Source: Polycyclovorans sp964425915 (GTDB lineage: Bacteria > Pseudomonadota > Gammaproteobacteria > Nevskiales > Nevskiaceae). From it: 64,000 bases of DNA. Where the stretch lies: positions 1-64,000 of the forward strand of contig CAYROO010000008.1 in NCBI GenBank assembly GCA_964425915.1, read 5' to 3'. The translations under genes were made by a program, and so were the position numbers. This document shows, one piece after another, positions 52,353 to 62,581 of this stretch. Below the pieces are notes generated by a model. It was given only the letters and a program-made list of their open reading frames with translations. It made no database searches and had not been told where the DNA came from. Numbering within the stretch: position 1 is the first letter of the stretch; every line of letters starts with the position of its first letter.

Positions 52353-53728
52353 TAGAGCACGCGCGAGCCGGCGGGCGCTGGCGTCAAATACGCATCGAAC
52401 GGCATCGCCAAGGCGCGCAGCAGGTATCGCCCACGCGCGGTCACCGTCAGCGCCTGGTCGTCGAGCTCGATCAGCTGATCCTTCACCGCCGGCGCCAGTG
52501 CTGCCAGGGCGCTGGCGAAGTGGCGCCGCAGATCGATTCCGAACTGCGCGGACAGCGCCGCGAAGTCCAGGCGTCCGCCGCATAGGATCCGTTCGATGAC
52601 GGTCCCCCGCAGCTGATCCTCCTCGGCGAGCCAGCGGCCACGCTGTGTGGCCAGCTGCCCCACATCGATGCAGTGCTCGTAATCGGCCAACACGCGCGCG
52701 TTCTGGCTGTAGGCGCCCCCGATCCGGCTGATGGCACTGACGCCCAGCCCCAACAGATCCAGGCCCGCCCGCGTCGAGTAGCCCTGAAAATTGCGCTGCA
52801 GACGATTGCCACTGAGCGCATGCGCTAGGCTGTCCTCCGGCTTGGCAAAATGGTCCATGCCGATATGGACATACCCCGCTTCGGTCAGGCGCGCCACCGC
52901 CGCCTGCAGCAGCGCCAGACGTTGTGCGGTGTCCGGCAGGGTCTCGGGGTCGATCATGCGCTGTGCACGAAACTGTTCCGGCAGATGGGCATAGCCATAC
53001 AGCGCAACACGGTCCGGCGCGGTCTTCACCACCATCTCCAGCGTGCGCGCGAAACCGTCCAGTGTCTGTCGCGGCAGTCCGTAGATCAGGTCCATCGACA
53101 AGGATCGAAACCCGATGTCGCGCGCCACCGCCATCAGCGCACGCAGATGCTCGGTGGACTGCGGCCGGTTGATGGCCTGCTGCACGACCGGATCAATGTC
53201 CTGGACCCCCAGCGAGAGACGATTGAACCCCAGCGCGCCCAAGTTCGTGAGGCGCGCGCCGTCCACCGTGCGCGGATCAATCTCGATGGAGAACTCGCGG
53301 TCGGCAACAGGCACGAAGCCAAACGCATCGCGCAGGGCGCCCATCAGCATCGCCAACTGGGCATCGGTGAAATGGGTGGGCGTACCCCCGCCCAGGTGCA
53401 ACTGCTCGATCGGCCGTCGGCCCGCCATCGGTACCGCCTGCATGTCGATCTCGCGGATCAGTCGCGACAGATAGCGCATGGGCCGGATGGCACGGGTGCT
53501 GATCACGCGATTGCAACCGCAGTAGTAGCAGGGCGCCGCGCAGAACGGCACATGGACGTAGACCGACAGCGGGTCATCGGGATGCTGGGCGTTGGCGCGG
53601 TGGACCGCCGCCGCATGATCGGCAGCGGTGAACGTGCCGAACTGGGCGGCGGTGGGGTAGGACGTGTAGCGCGGGCCGTGCCCGTCGTAGCGTCGGATCA
53701 GCTCGGGGGCGAAATCGGGGGGGGTCAT
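52352..53728 (-). CDS. hemN: Oxygen-independent coproporphyrinogen III dehydrogenase
   Basis: A 458-residue radical SAM enzyme that makes protoporphyrinogen IX without oxygen. The cluster motif CAAPCYYCGCN (C-x3-C-x2-C plus the extra Cys of HemN) is in the N-terminal third, with HLGGGTPTH and the FQGYSTRAGLDLLGLGVSAIS segment typical of true HemN. The ATG at 53728 begins MTPPDFAPELIRRYDGHGPRYTSYPTA. An Fnr box lies 58 bases upstream. It supplies haem for the cbb3 oxidase under microaerobic conditions. Confidence 0.96.
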   Translation of the reverse strand: MTPPDFAPELIRRYDGHGPRYTSYPTAAQFGTFTAADHAAAVHRANAQHPDDPLSVYVHVPFCAAPCYYCGCNRVISTRAIRPMRYLSRLIREIDMQAVPMAGRRPIEQLHLGGGTPTHFTDAQLAMLMGALRDAFGFVPVADREFSIEIDPRTVDGARLTNLGALGFNRLSLGVQDIDPVVQQAINRPQSTEHLRALMAVARDIGFRSLSMDLIYGLPRQTLDGFARTLEMVVKTAPDRVALYGYAHLPEQFRAQRMIDPETLPDTAQRLALLQAAVARLTEAGYVHIGMDHFAKPEDSLAHALSGNRLQRNFQGYSTRAGLDLLGLGVSAISRIGGAYSQNARVLADYEHCIDVGQLATQRGRWLAEEDQLRGTVIERILCGGRLDFAALSAQFGIDLRRHFASALAALAPAVKDQLIELDDQALTVTARGRYLLRALAMPFDAYLTPAPAGSRVL

Positions 53729-53785
53729 GCAGCGTCTCACAATGCCAACGTCAATACATGCTGCGGCGATGCGGGCAGCCCCGCA

Positions 53786-53799
53786 TTGATCTGGATCAG
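53786..53799. promoter_or_regulatory. Fnr/Anr box of hemN
   Basis: TTGATCTGGATCAG matches TTGAT-N4-ATCAA at nine of ten specified positions. It ends 58 bases before the hemN ATG on the minus strand, a distance compatible with class II activation plus a short leader. It overlaps the last codons of the TauE-like gene. Confidence 0.75.
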
Positions 53800-54401
53800 G
53801 CCTGCAGACACCCCCACAGCACGCCGCCACTGGTCAGCACTGCGGCCACGCTGAGGCTCCCCGCCAGCCAGCGCGCTGCGCGCCAATGACCCTGTTGTGG
53901 CGACTGCTGCAGGCGCCGCCATCCCCAGGCCGATAGCTGCAGCGCCGGCAGGCTGCCCAGGGCGAATGCGGCCAGCAGCAGGGCCCCCTGTCGGGGATCG
54001 GCGCTGAGCGCGGCATAGCCGGCGACGCCGTACAGCAAGGGACAGGGCACCACCCCCATCAGCGCGCCGGCGACCCCGCCCGGAAAGGCGCCCACCCGAC
54101 ACTGGCAGGCGGCCGCGGGTCGCCGCCGCAGCATCAGCGCCAGCAGCGCCACCAGCGCCAGCGCGCGCAGCTCGGTCCCGACCGTGACCAGACCGGCACT
54201 GCGAACCAGCCAGTGGCCGACACCCCCGGCGATGGCGCCGAGCCCGGCGTAGGCGAGCACCCGACCGCCATGGAAGGCCCAGTCGGTGCGCCCCGCGGCA
54301 CTGGCGCGCGCCTGCCAGAGGCCGCACATGGCGGCGCAGTGGGGGCTGGCCAGCACGCCCGCCAGCAGCAGCGCGGGCACATCCAGCACCGCGATGTTCA
54401 T
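53796..54401 (-). CDS. TauE/SafE-like membrane protein of the cco cluster
   Basis: A 201-residue integral membrane protein with about six helices, in the UreH/TauE-like family. Conserved features are SPHCAAMCG in the first helix and GVVPCPLLYGVAGYAALS. The two Cys-containing helices resemble those of CcoA-independent copper or sulfur handling proteins, but the substrate is not known. It begins four bases after ccoS and is a standard member of gammaproteobacterial cco assembly clusters (position of PA1548). Confidence 0.82.
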   Translation of the reverse strand: MNIAVLDVPALLLAGVLASPHCAAMCGLWQARASAAGRTDWAFHGGRVLAYAGLGAIAGGVGHWLVRSAGLVTVGTELRALALVALLALMLRRRPAAACQCRVGAFPGGVAGALMGVVPCPLLYGVAGYAALSADPRQGALLLAAFALGSLPALQLSAWGWRRLQQSPQQGHWRAARWLAGSLSVAAVLTSGGVLWGCLQA

Positions 54402-54405
54402 GCGT

Positions 54406-54546
54406 TCAGGCGTCGTCCGGAAGGCGCTGCTGCTGCGCCGCAAGGTCGTCGAACTGACCGTCCTCGGCGGCGGTGAAGAACACCACCACCGCCACCAGCA
54501 CCACGAACAGCCCCAAGGGGATCAACAGGTAGAGACTTTCCATCAT
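54406..54546 (-). CDS. ccoS: cbb3 oxidase assembly protein CcoS
   Basis: A 46-residue single-pass membrane protein (ESLYLLIPLGLFVVLVAVVVFFTAAEDGQFDDL), matching CcoS with its helix followed by the FDDL-type motif. It is needed for cofactor insertion into cbb3 oxidase. The start overlaps the ccoI stop (TGATG); a second ATG three bases later is equally possible. It follows ccoI as usual. Confidence 0.88.
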   Translation of the reverse strand: MMESLYLLIPLGLFVVLVAVVVFFTAAEDGQFDDLAAQQQRLPDDA

Positions 54547-56648
54547 CAAGACTCCGGCAGACGCAGGCGCAGCGCATTGGCCACCACCCACAGGGATGAG
54601 ATCGACATGCCGGCCGCCGCCAGCCAGGGGGGCAGCCAGCCGAGCATGGCCACGGGCAACACGGACAGGTTGTAGGCCGCCGCCCAGCCCAGGTTCTGGC
54701 GCATGCGGCGCCGTACCAGGATGGCGACCTGGCGCGCCGTGCGCAGGGCCATCAGCCGCTCGCCGACCAGGATCAGATCAGCCCGGGCCTGCGTCGCGGC
54801 CGCGCCGGTGGGCAGCGCCACTGAGACATCGGCGGCGGCCAGAAAGGGGCCGTCGTTGAGGCCGTCGCCCACGGCCATCACCACCCGGCCTTCTGCCTGC
54901 AGGGCACGGAGTACGGCGAGCTTGTCCTCGGGCCGCTGGCGCGCCGCCACTGCAGTGATCCCGCAGGCCTCAGCCACCGCCCGGACCGGGCCTGCCCGGT
55001 CACCGCTGAGCAGGGCCACCTGCACCCCGTCGCGCTGTAGATCCTGAACCAGGCGCGGTGCGGCGTCCCGCAGCGGCGCGGCGAGACCGAAGTGCGCGCG
55101 TGGACCAAAGGGGTCGGAGAGGCTGATCCAGGTCAGATTGGGATTGCGCGCGGCCCGTTCCGCATCGGCCGGTCCGAGCTGCCAGCGAATGCCGTCGACG
55201 ATGCCACTGACGCCCTGACCCACCTGCACCGCGCGGGCGGTCGCCACGCGCCCGTCAGCACTCTCGGCGAAGGCGCGGGCAATCGGATGCGACAGCCCCG
55301 CCTCGAGCGCCGCCGCGATGGCGCCGGCGTCGATCACCGGCCGGTCGCCCTGCACTTCAACCACGGGACGCAGGGCGGACTCGGTGAGGGTACCGGTCTT
55401 GTCGAACAGCACCGTGTCGATGTCTGCCAGACGCGGCAGCCGATCGGCGCGCGTCACCAACACCCCCTGCGCTGCCAGCCGCGAGGTACCCGCGGCCAGC
55501 GCCACGGGCACCGCCAGCGACAAGGCGCAGGGGCAGCTCGCCACCAGCACCGCAATCAGCACCGGCACCACCGGATCACCGCGACTGACCGCCATCAGCG
55601 CGGCAACACCGGCCAGCAGCAGGACCAGCAGTACGAAGTGTCCCGCCACCCGGTCAGCCAGCTGCTGAACCGCGGGCTTACGGGCAGCGGCGCGCTGCAA
55701 CAGACGCAACATGCCGGCCACCTGGGTGTCATCACCACGGCGCAGCGTGCGCATGCGCAGGGGCGCACGACTCTGGTTGAGACTGCCCGCCAGTGCCAGG
55801 GCGCCGGCCGCGCGCGGCACCGGCAGCGCTTCGCCAGTCAGCAAGGCTTCATCGAGCTCAGCGTCGGATTCCAAGGTGCCGTCGACCGGTAGCGCCTCGC
55901 CTGGGGCCACCTCGATGCGGTCGCCCGGCATCAGCGCCGACACCGGCACCGTCTCACGGCCGCCGGCGTCTGGCAGTCGTTGGGCCTGCACCGGGACCAC
56001 TGCCGCCAGCGTTCGCAAATGGGCGACCGCACGTGCACGGGTCGCAGCCTCCCAATGTCGGCCCATCAACAGCAGCGCAACGAACATGGTGGCGGCATCG
56101 AAATACAGCTCGCCGGAGCCCACCACCACCCGCGCGCTGGAGGCGCCCCAGGCGATCCATATGGACAGCGCGACCGGCACATCCATGTTGAGGCGCCCGG
56201 CCCGCAACGCCAGCGCGGCATTGCGCAGGAACGGCCAGCCAGCCCAGGCCACCACCGGCGTCGCGATCAACCATTGGCCCCATCGGAACAAGGCCGACAG
56301 GGCCGGATCAACACCCGCGCCGAAGTAATCGGGCCAGGCCAGCATCATCACCTGCATGGCGCCGATCACCGCCACCCCGATGCGGGCCAGGGCGCGACGG
56401 CGCTGTCGGACCTCATCGCGGTTGTCGCGGTCGTCGGCGACCGGTGTCGCCGGGAAGCCGGCCGACGCCAGCGCGGCCCTCAGCCGCGCCACCGCAGGAT
56501 CCTGGGGTGACAGCGGAACGCTCAGCGCGCGCGTGGCGAGATCAACCTCGCCGCGCATCTGATGCGTCCGTAGCAGCTGCTCCACCCGTGAGACGCAGGC
56601 GCCACAGTGCAGGCCGTCAATGGCCAGGATGGTCGCGGCATCAGCCAT
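54546..56648 (-). CDS. ccoI: Copper-transporting P-type ATPase CcoI
   Basis: A 700-residue P1B-type ATPase that delivers copper for the CuB site of cbb3 oxidase. Motifs: an N-terminal metal-binding domain with DGLHCGAC, the membrane CPC in ASCPCALSLAVP, the phosphorylation site DKTGTLT and the hinge GDGLNDGP. The length is slightly below that of typical CcoI. Its start overlaps the upstream 47-residue gene by eight bases, and its stop overlaps ccoS. Confidence 0.93.
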   Translation of the reverse strand: MADAATILAIDGLHCGACVSRVEQLLRTHQMRGEVDLATRALSVPLSPQDPAVARLRAALASAGFPATPVADDRDNRDEVRQRRRALARIGVAVIGAMQVMMLAWPDYFGAGVDPALSALFRWGQWLIATPVVAWAGWPFLRNAALALRAGRLNMDVPVALSIWIAWGASSARVVVGSGELYFDAATMFVALLLMGRHWEAATRARAVAHLRTLAAVVPVQAQRLPDAGGRETVPVSALMPGDRIEVAPGEALPVDGTLESDAELDEALLTGEALPVPRAAGALALAGSLNQSRAPLRMRTLRRGDDTQVAGMLRLLQRAAARKPAVQQLADRVAGHFVLLVLLLAGVAALMAVSRGDPVVPVLIAVLVASCPCALSLAVPVALAAGTSRLAAQGVLVTRADRLPRLADIDTVLFDKTGTLTESALRPVVEVQGDRPVIDAGAIAAALEAGLSHPIARAFAESADGRVATARAVQVGQGVSGIVDGIRWQLGPADAERAARNPNLTWISLSDPFGPRAHFGLAAPLRDAAPRLVQDLQRDGVQVALLSGDRAGPVRAVAEACGITAVAARQRPEDKLAVLRALQAEGRVVMAVGDGLNDGPFLAAADVSVALPTGAAATQARADLILVGERLMALRTARQVAILVRRRMRQNLGWAAAYNLSVLPVAMLGWLPPWLAAAGMSISSLWVVANALRLRLPES

Positions 56649-56784
56649 CGGCTTCGGCCACCGGCGTGAAGCCTTGCTGCCCGGCCGTGCGCACCAGCGC
56701 CACGCCCGCCACCACGGTGGACAGCAACAGAACGACGATCAACCAGCACTCGGGCACGGTGAGCGGGTGGCGCGGACGGTTCAT
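56641..56784 (-). CDS. 47-residue single-pass protein in the CcoH position
   Basis: A 47-residue protein (AAGGAG before the ATG) with a short basic-proline start, one transmembrane helix (CWLIVVLLLSTVVAGVALV) and a 15-residue tail. It sits exactly where ccoH lies in canonical ccoGHIS clusters, overlapping ccoI by eight bases. Canonical CcoH/FixH has about 150 or more residues with a periplasmic domain, which is absent here. It may be a minimal CcoH keeping only the membrane helix, or an unrelated small protein. Confidence 0.65.
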   Translation of the reverse strand: MNRPRHPLTVPECWLIVVLLLSTVVAGVALVRTAGQQGFTPVAEADG

Positions 56785-56837
56785 GGCGGACTCCTTGGCG
56801 GCGGCGTCCAGTGTCCACCCACTGCCACCCACCGGCA

Positions 56838-56851
56838 TTGATCCAGATCAG
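56838..56851. promoter_or_regulatory. Fnr/Anr box upstream of the small ccoH-like gene and ccoI
   Basis: TTGATCCAGATCAG matches TTGAT-N4-ATCAA at nine of ten specified positions. It lies 54 bases before the ATG at 56784 and ends two bases from the ccoG stop codon. It would make the ccoH-like/ccoI/ccoS/TauE group a separate Fnr-activated unit. Confidence 0.75.
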
Positions 56852-56852
56852 T

Positions 56853-58224
<1,372 letters not shown>

Positions 58225-58238
<14 letters not shown>

Positions 58239-58530
58239 GCGGCCCCTCGGGCACCAGACTCAGCAGCGCCTGCATGAACGCTGGCACCAGGGCCAGTACC
58301 CATAGCAGCGCGAACACCGCACTGAGCGTACCCAGGCCCATCGGCGGATCGAGCCAGCCCTCCGGCATCAGCAGCACCACCATCAGCGATACCGTGGCGC
58401 CGAGAAAGCCGGACCACAGCACCGAGGCGAACAGCCGCCAGCCGCGGCGATGGGCCAAGCCACGCGTTGCTGCGGCCTGTACCAGGGCCGCGGCATCCTC
58501 ATGCTGATCGACATCGGCGTCGGCGTTCAC
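58225..58530 (-). CDS. Small membrane protein between ccoP and ccoG
   Basis: A 101-residue protein with two hydrophobic helices (LFASVLWSGFLGATVSLMVVLLMP and GLGTLSAVFALLWVLALVPAFMQALLSLV). Family not recognised. The start is a GTG overlapping the ccoP stop (GTGA), and the end overlaps ccoG by 14 bases. This tight packing argues that it is translated and possibly helps cbb3 assembly. Confidence 0.68.
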
Positions 58531-59414
58531 GGCTGGGCTCCCGCCGCCGACAGCGACAGGACATAGGCCGCGACCACCCGGATCTCGTCCTCGCTGAGCA
58601 GGTGGTCATGCGCCGGCATGCCGTTCTGGCGGCCAAACATGATGGAGTGACGGATCTGCTCACGCTGCCGACCCCAGAGCCAGACGTCGTCGGTGAGATT
58701 GGGTGCGCCCAGCAGCGGATTGCCCTGGCCATCGGCGCCGTGGCAGGCCGAGCAGGTGCCGGAAAAGGCCTTCATCCCGGCCTCGCGTCGCGCCGCTGGC
58801 AATTCGGGATCGGACCAGTAGGGCAGAAACGCCAGCAGTGCGTCGAGCTTTTCCGGCGACACCACCCCCAGAAAGCTGGGCATCTGTCCGTTGCGGCCCT
58901 GCCGGATCGACGTCATCACCGCCTCGGCGCTGTTGCCATAGAGCCAGTCGCCATCGGTGAGGTCGGGGAAGCCAATGGCGCCGCGGGCATCGGTGCCGTG
59001 ACAGCCGGCGCAGTTGGCAACGAATACCGCCCGCCCCAGGTTACGGGCGCTGTCCTGGTCCACCAGCGCCGCCACCGGCAGTCCCGACAGCGGCGCGTAC
59101 TGCGCCTGGCGCTGTGCGGTGAGTTCGTCCAGCCGGGCCTGCATCTCGGCCTCCGAGGACCAGCCCAGCCGTCCCTGCACCGTGCCCAGCCCGGGGTAGA
59201 ACACCAAGTACCCCACCGAGAAGGCGATGGTCAGCAGAAACAGATGCAGCCACCAGCGGGGCAGCGGGTTGTTGTATTCGGTGAGGTCGTCATCCCAGAC
59301 ATGCGTGGTCTCAGGCCCGGTCTTGCCGCGACTCTGTGCCAGCAGCAGCCACAAGCAGCCGAGGATGCTGGCGACGGTCAGCACCACCACGAACAGATGC
59401 ATGAAGGTGCTCAT
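58527..59414 (-). CDS. ccoP: cbb3 oxidase subunit III, dihaem cytochrome c
   Basis: A 295-residue subunit with two N-terminal helices and two c-type haem sites, CAGCH in ANCAGCHGTDARG and CSACH in GTCSACHGADGQG. Axial Met candidates are in GQMPSF and NGMPAH. It passes electrons from the bc1/cytochrome c pool to CcoO/CcoN. The ATG at 59414 overlaps the ccoQ stop (ATGA); a longer frame to 59438 lies within ccoQ and is rejected. Confidence 0.95.
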   Translation of the reverse strand: MSTFMHLFVVVLTVASILGCLWLLLAQSRGKTGPETTHVWDDDLTEYNNPLPRWWLHLFLLTIAFSVGYLVFYPGLGTVQGRLGWSSEAEMQARLDELTAQRQAQYAPLSGLPVAALVDQDSARNLGRAVFVANCAGCHGTDARGAIGFPDLTDGDWLYGNSAEAVMTSIRQGRNGQMPSFLGVVSPEKLDALLAFLPYWSDPELPAARREAGMKAFSGTCSACHGADGQGNPLLGAPNLTDDVWLWGRQREQIRHSIMFGRQNGMPAHDHLLSEDEIRVVAAYVLSLSAAGAQP

Positions 59415-59572
59415 GATCCGCTGCTCCGACGGCAGCACGCGGGCACGTGTTCGTCGTCCAGCGGCAGGCGTGCCGCCGCCTCGAAGCGAGCACGATTACG
59501 ACGCGACCAGGCCCACACAGCGATGCCGAGAAAGCTGAGCAAGGCGAACAAGGTGATGAGGCCACTGATCAT
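59411..59572 (-). CDS. ccoQ: cbb3 oxidase subunit CcoQ
   Basis: A 53-residue single-helix protein read directly from the sequence. It starts MISGLITLFALLSFLGIAVW, followed by a basic stretch (SRRNRARFEAAARLPLDDE), the normal CcoQ pattern that stabilises CcoP in the complex. The ATG overlaps the ccoO stop by four bases (ATGA), and its own stop overlaps the ccoP ATG in the same way. The two Cys near the C-terminus are unusual. Confidence 0.88.
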   Translation of the reverse strand: MISGLITLFALLSFLGIAVWAWSRRNRARFEAAARLPLDDEHVPACCRRSSGS

Positions 59573-60213
59573 GATGCGGTCTCCAGAGCGTTGGCGGGTG
59601 TGGTCGCGGCTGCCGGCGCGACGGGGGCGCGCAGGGATTGCAGGAAGGCGATCAGCGCTTCCAGATAGGTCTTGTGCAGGGTGGCCTCGTCAGCCGCTGC
59701 GATATCGGCCTCGGTGTAGGGCACCCCAACCCGCGACAGCGCCCGCATCATCGCGGCCACCTCGCCCGCCTCGAAGGTCTTGTCGGCCAGCCAGGGATAA
59801 CCGGGCATGTTGGACTCCGGCACCACGTCACGCGGGTCCAGCAGGTGAATACGGTGCCACTCATCGCTGTAGCGACCGCCCACCCGTGACAGATCCGGGC
59901 CGGTACGCTTGGAGCCCCATTGGAAGGGATGGTCGTAGACCGATTCGCCGATGGTGGCCGCGGGTCCGTAGCGCAGCACTTCTTCGGCCAGTTTGCGGAC
60001 CTGCTGCGAGTGACAGTTGTAACAACCCTCGCGGATGTAAACATCGCGGCCCGCCACTTCCAGCGGCGTCCGCAGTTGCAGGCCGGGCGCGGGCGTCGCG
60101 GCGGCCTTCTGGTTCATCAGCGGGATGATTTCCACCATGCCGCCGATGCTGATCGCCAGTGCGATCCCGACGGCCATCCAGCCGACGTGCTTCTCGAGGA
60201 ATTCGTGTTTCAT
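59569..60213 (-). CDS. ccoO: cbb3 oxidase subunit II, monohaem cytochrome c
   Basis: A 214-residue membrane-anchored cytochrome c. There is one N-terminal helix (GWMAVGIALAISIGGMVEIIPL), then the haem site CYNCH in REGCYNCHSQQVRK. RTGPDLSRVGGRYSDEWHRIHLLDPR follows, and the axial Met is in ESNMPGYPWL. It overlaps ccoN by one base (TGATG) and ccoQ by four. The C-terminal Ala-rich tail is variable in the family. Confidence 0.96.
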   Translation of the reverse strand: MKHEFLEKHVGWMAVGIALAISIGGMVEIIPLMNQKAAATPAPGLQLRTPLEVAGRDVYIREGCYNCHSQQVRKLAEEVLRYGPAATIGESVYDHPFQWGSKRTGPDLSRVGGRYSDEWHRIHLLDPRDVVPESNMPGYPWLADKTFEAGEVAAMMRALSRVGVPYTEADIAAADEATLHKTYLEALIAFLQSLRAPVAPAAATTPANALETAS

Positions 60214-61655
60214 CAGGCACTCCGGGCGAGCGGTTCGGGGACAGCGGCGGGCTGCTCAGCGGCCACCGTGCGCCAGACGTTCCATGCCATCACCAACATG
60301 CCGGCCAGGAAGATGACGCCGCCCAGCAACCGCAGCGCGTAGTAGGGATAGGTGGCCTGCAGCGATTCGATGAAGCTGTAGGTGAGCGTGCCGTCGGGCT
60401 CGGTGGCGCGCCACATCAGCCCCTGCATGACGCCGGCGATCCACATCGCCACGATGTAGAGCACGGTGCCGATGGTGGCGAGCCAGAAGTGCAGGTTGAT
60501 CGCCGGCACGCTGTGCATCTCGGGCTTGCCGACCAGGCGCGGGATCAGCATGTAGATCGAACCCATGGAGATCATCGCCACCCAGCCCAGGGCGCCGCTG
60601 TGGACATGACCGATGGTCCAGTCGGTGTAGTGCGACAGCGCATTGACGGTCTTGATCGACATCATCGGCCCCTCAAAGGTGCTCATGCCGTAGAACGACA
60701 GCGAGACAATGAGGAACTTGAGGATCGGGTCCTCGCGCAGCTTGTGCCAGGCGCCGGACAGGGTCATCACGCCGTTGATCATGCCGCCCCAGGAGGGCGC
60801 CAGCAGGATCAGCGAGAACACCATCCCCAGGCTCTGTACCCAATCCGGCAGCGCCGTGTAGTGCAGATGGTGCGGACCGGCCCACATATACACCGCGATC
60901 AGGGCCCAGAAGTGGACGATGGAGAGGCGGTAGGAGTAAATCGGGCGCCCGGCCTGCTTGGGCACGAAGTAGTACATCATCCCGAGGAAGCCGGCGGTGA
61001 GAAAGAACCCGACTGCGTTGTGGCCGTACCACCACTGCACCATGGCGTCCACCGCACCGCCGTAGGCACTGTAGGACTTGGTCATCGAGATCGGGATCGC
61101 CGCACTGTTGACGATGTGCAGCAGCGCCACCGCCAGAATGAAGGCGCCGTAAAACCAGTTGGCGACATAGATGTGGCTGACCTTGCGCTGCGCGATGGTG
61201 CCAAAGAACACCACCGCATAGGCCACCCACACTGCCGCGATCAGCAGGTCGATGGGCCACTCCAGCTCGGCGTATTCCTTGGACTGGGTGATCCCCAGCG
61301 GCAAGGTGATGGCGGCCGCCACGATCACCGCCTGCCAACCCCAGAAGGTGAAGCGCGCCAGGCCCGGCGCAAACAACGGCGTCTGACAGGTCCGCTGCAC
61401 CACCCAGTAGGACGTGGCGAACAGCGCGCAGCCGCCAAACGCAAAGATCACCGCATTGGTGTGGAGCGGCCGCAGCCGGCCGAAGCTCAACCAGGGCAGG
61501 TCGAAGTTGAGCGCCGGCCATAGCAGCTGGGCAGCCAGCCAGACGCCGACGGTCATGCCGACCACGCCCCAGACCACGGTCATCAGCGAAAAGCCGAGCA
61601 CCACGTCGTCCTGATAACGGACGGCTGCGGTGGCGGCGGGGGTTGCAGTGTTCAC
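60213..61655 (-). CDS. ccoN: cbb3-type cytochrome c oxidase catalytic subunit I
   Basis: A 480-residue haem-copper oxidase core of the C family, about 12 helices. It reduces oxygen with high affinity. Conserved segments include LHTNAVIFAFGG (low-spin haem His), WWYGHNAVGFFLT, MWAGPHHLHYTALP and WTIGHVHSGALGW (CuB and haem His). The start is a GTG with CCGGAG upstream; no better ATG exists. An Fnr box lies 58 bases upstream. First gene of ccoNOQP. Confidence 0.97.
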   Translation of the reverse strand: MNTATPAATAAVRYQDDVVLGFSLMTVVWGVVGMTVGVWLAAQLLWPALNFDLPWLSFGRLRPLHTNAVIFAFGGCALFATSYWVVQRTCQTPLFAPGLARFTFWGWQAVIVAAAITLPLGITQSKEYAELEWPIDLLIAAVWVAYAVVFFGTIAQRKVSHIYVANWFYGAFILAVALLHIVNSAAIPISMTKSYSAYGGAVDAMVQWWYGHNAVGFFLTAGFLGMMYYFVPKQAGRPIYSYRLSIVHFWALIAVYMWAGPHHLHYTALPDWVQSLGMVFSLILLAPSWGGMINGVMTLSGAWHKLREDPILKFLIVSLSFYGMSTFEGPMMSIKTVNALSHYTDWTIGHVHSGALGWVAMISMGSIYMLIPRLVGKPEMHSVPAINLHFWLATIGTVLYIVAMWIAGVMQGLMWRATEPDGTLTYSFIESLQATYPYYALRLLGGVIFLAGMLVMAWNVWRTVAAEQPAAVPEPLARSA

Positions 61656-61712
61656 GACGGCTCCGGAGTCGGGGGGCTGCCGTCATCATCGGCAGCCGCC
61701 GCATGGCGGGCA

Positions 61713-61726
61713 TTGATCCAGGTCAA
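61713..61726. promoter_or_regulatory. Fnr/Anr box of ccoNOQP
   Basis: TTGATCCAGGTCAA matches TTGAT-N4-ATCAA at nine of ten specified positions. It lies 58 bases before the ccoN GTG, in the divergent region with the crotonase gene. It is the expected anaerobic activator site for the cbb3 structural operon. Confidence 0.78.
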
Positions 61727-61777
61727 TTCGCCCTCCTGGCCGTGCCATCATCGTGGGCCGCCACTTCCGATCCGCTC

Positions 61778-62581
61778 ATGTCCGCTTACGTCGCAATTCA
61801 TCGCCAGGGCCGTGTCGCCACGGTCACACTGAACCGTCCGGAGCGCCGCAACGCTATCGCCAGCCAGCAGGACTGCGATGAGCTGGTCGCTGCCCTCGCC
61901 GGCCTGCAGGCGGATGAAGGCCTGGGCTGCCTGCTGCTGACCGGGGCTGGCAGCGCCTTCTGTGCCGGCGGCGACCTCAAGGCGATGCAGGCCGGCGGCG
62001 GGATCGGCGCCCGCGGCACCCCCGAGGCCACCCGCCGCAACTACCGCGACGGCGTCCAGCAGATCATCCGTGCATTGTGGGACTGCGAACTGCCGGTGGT
62101 GGCAGCGGTCAACGGCGCCGCCGTCGGGCTGGGCTGCGATCTCGCCGCCTGCTGTGACCTTCGGCTGGCCGGTCGCAGTGCCCGCTTCGCGTCGAGCTTC
62201 ATTCAGATTGGCCTGGTCCCTGGCGACGGCGGCGCCTGGATCCTGCCGCGGGTGATCGGTCTGCCCGCTGCCAGCGAGCTGATACTCACCGGCCGTACGG
62301 TGACGGCCGATACCGCGCTCAGCATCGGCCTGGTCAGCCGCGTGGTCGACGATGCCGCGCTGATGGACGAGGCCCTTCAGCTGGCGCAGGAGATCGCCGC
62401 CCAGCCGCTCAAAACCCTGCGCCTGACCAAGCGTCTGCTGCGCGAGGGACAGCAGCTGCCCCTGTCAGCGGTGCTCGAACTGTCGGCCGCGTTCCAGGCG
62501 CTGGCGCACCAAACGGCGGATCACCAGGAGGCGGTGGCCGCCTTCATCGACAAGCGGCCACCGGTGTTCACGGGCCAGTAG
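61778..62581 (+). CDS. Crotonase family enoyl-CoA hydratase/isomerase, PaaG-like
   Basis: A 267-residue crotonase with oxyanion-hole segment GAGSAFCAGGDLKAM and LGCDLAACCDLRLAG. The classic hydratase Glu pair is not kept: the first position is Asp (CDL) and the second region reads ASSFIQIGLVPGDGG. SF-x-x-IGLVP-x-x-GG is typical of PaaG-type isomerases, so double-bond isomerisation is more likely than simple hydration. The ATG at 61778 was chosen; a longer frame to 61643 runs into ccoN. It is unrelated in function to the cco genes and overlaps the convergent gene by 14 bases. Confidence 0.85.
   Translation: MSAYVAIHRQGRVATVTLNRPERRNAIASQQDCDELVAALAGLQADEGLGCLLLTGAGSAFCAGGDLKAMQAGGGIGARGTPEATRRNYRDGVQQIIRALWDCELPVVAAVNGAAVGLGCDLAACCDLRLAGRSARFASSFIQIGLVPGDGGAWILPRVIGLPAASELILTGRTVTADTALSIGLVSRVVDDAALMDEALQLAQEIAAQPLKTLRLTKRLLREGQQLPLSAVLELSAAFQALAHQTADHQEAVAAFIDKRPPVFTGQ

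Noticed and set aside
53737..54327. 196-codon minus-strand frame overlapping the TauE-like gene
   Set aside because: Arg/Gly/Ala-rich out-of-frame translation; the alternative frame encodes clear membrane helices and fits cco synteny.
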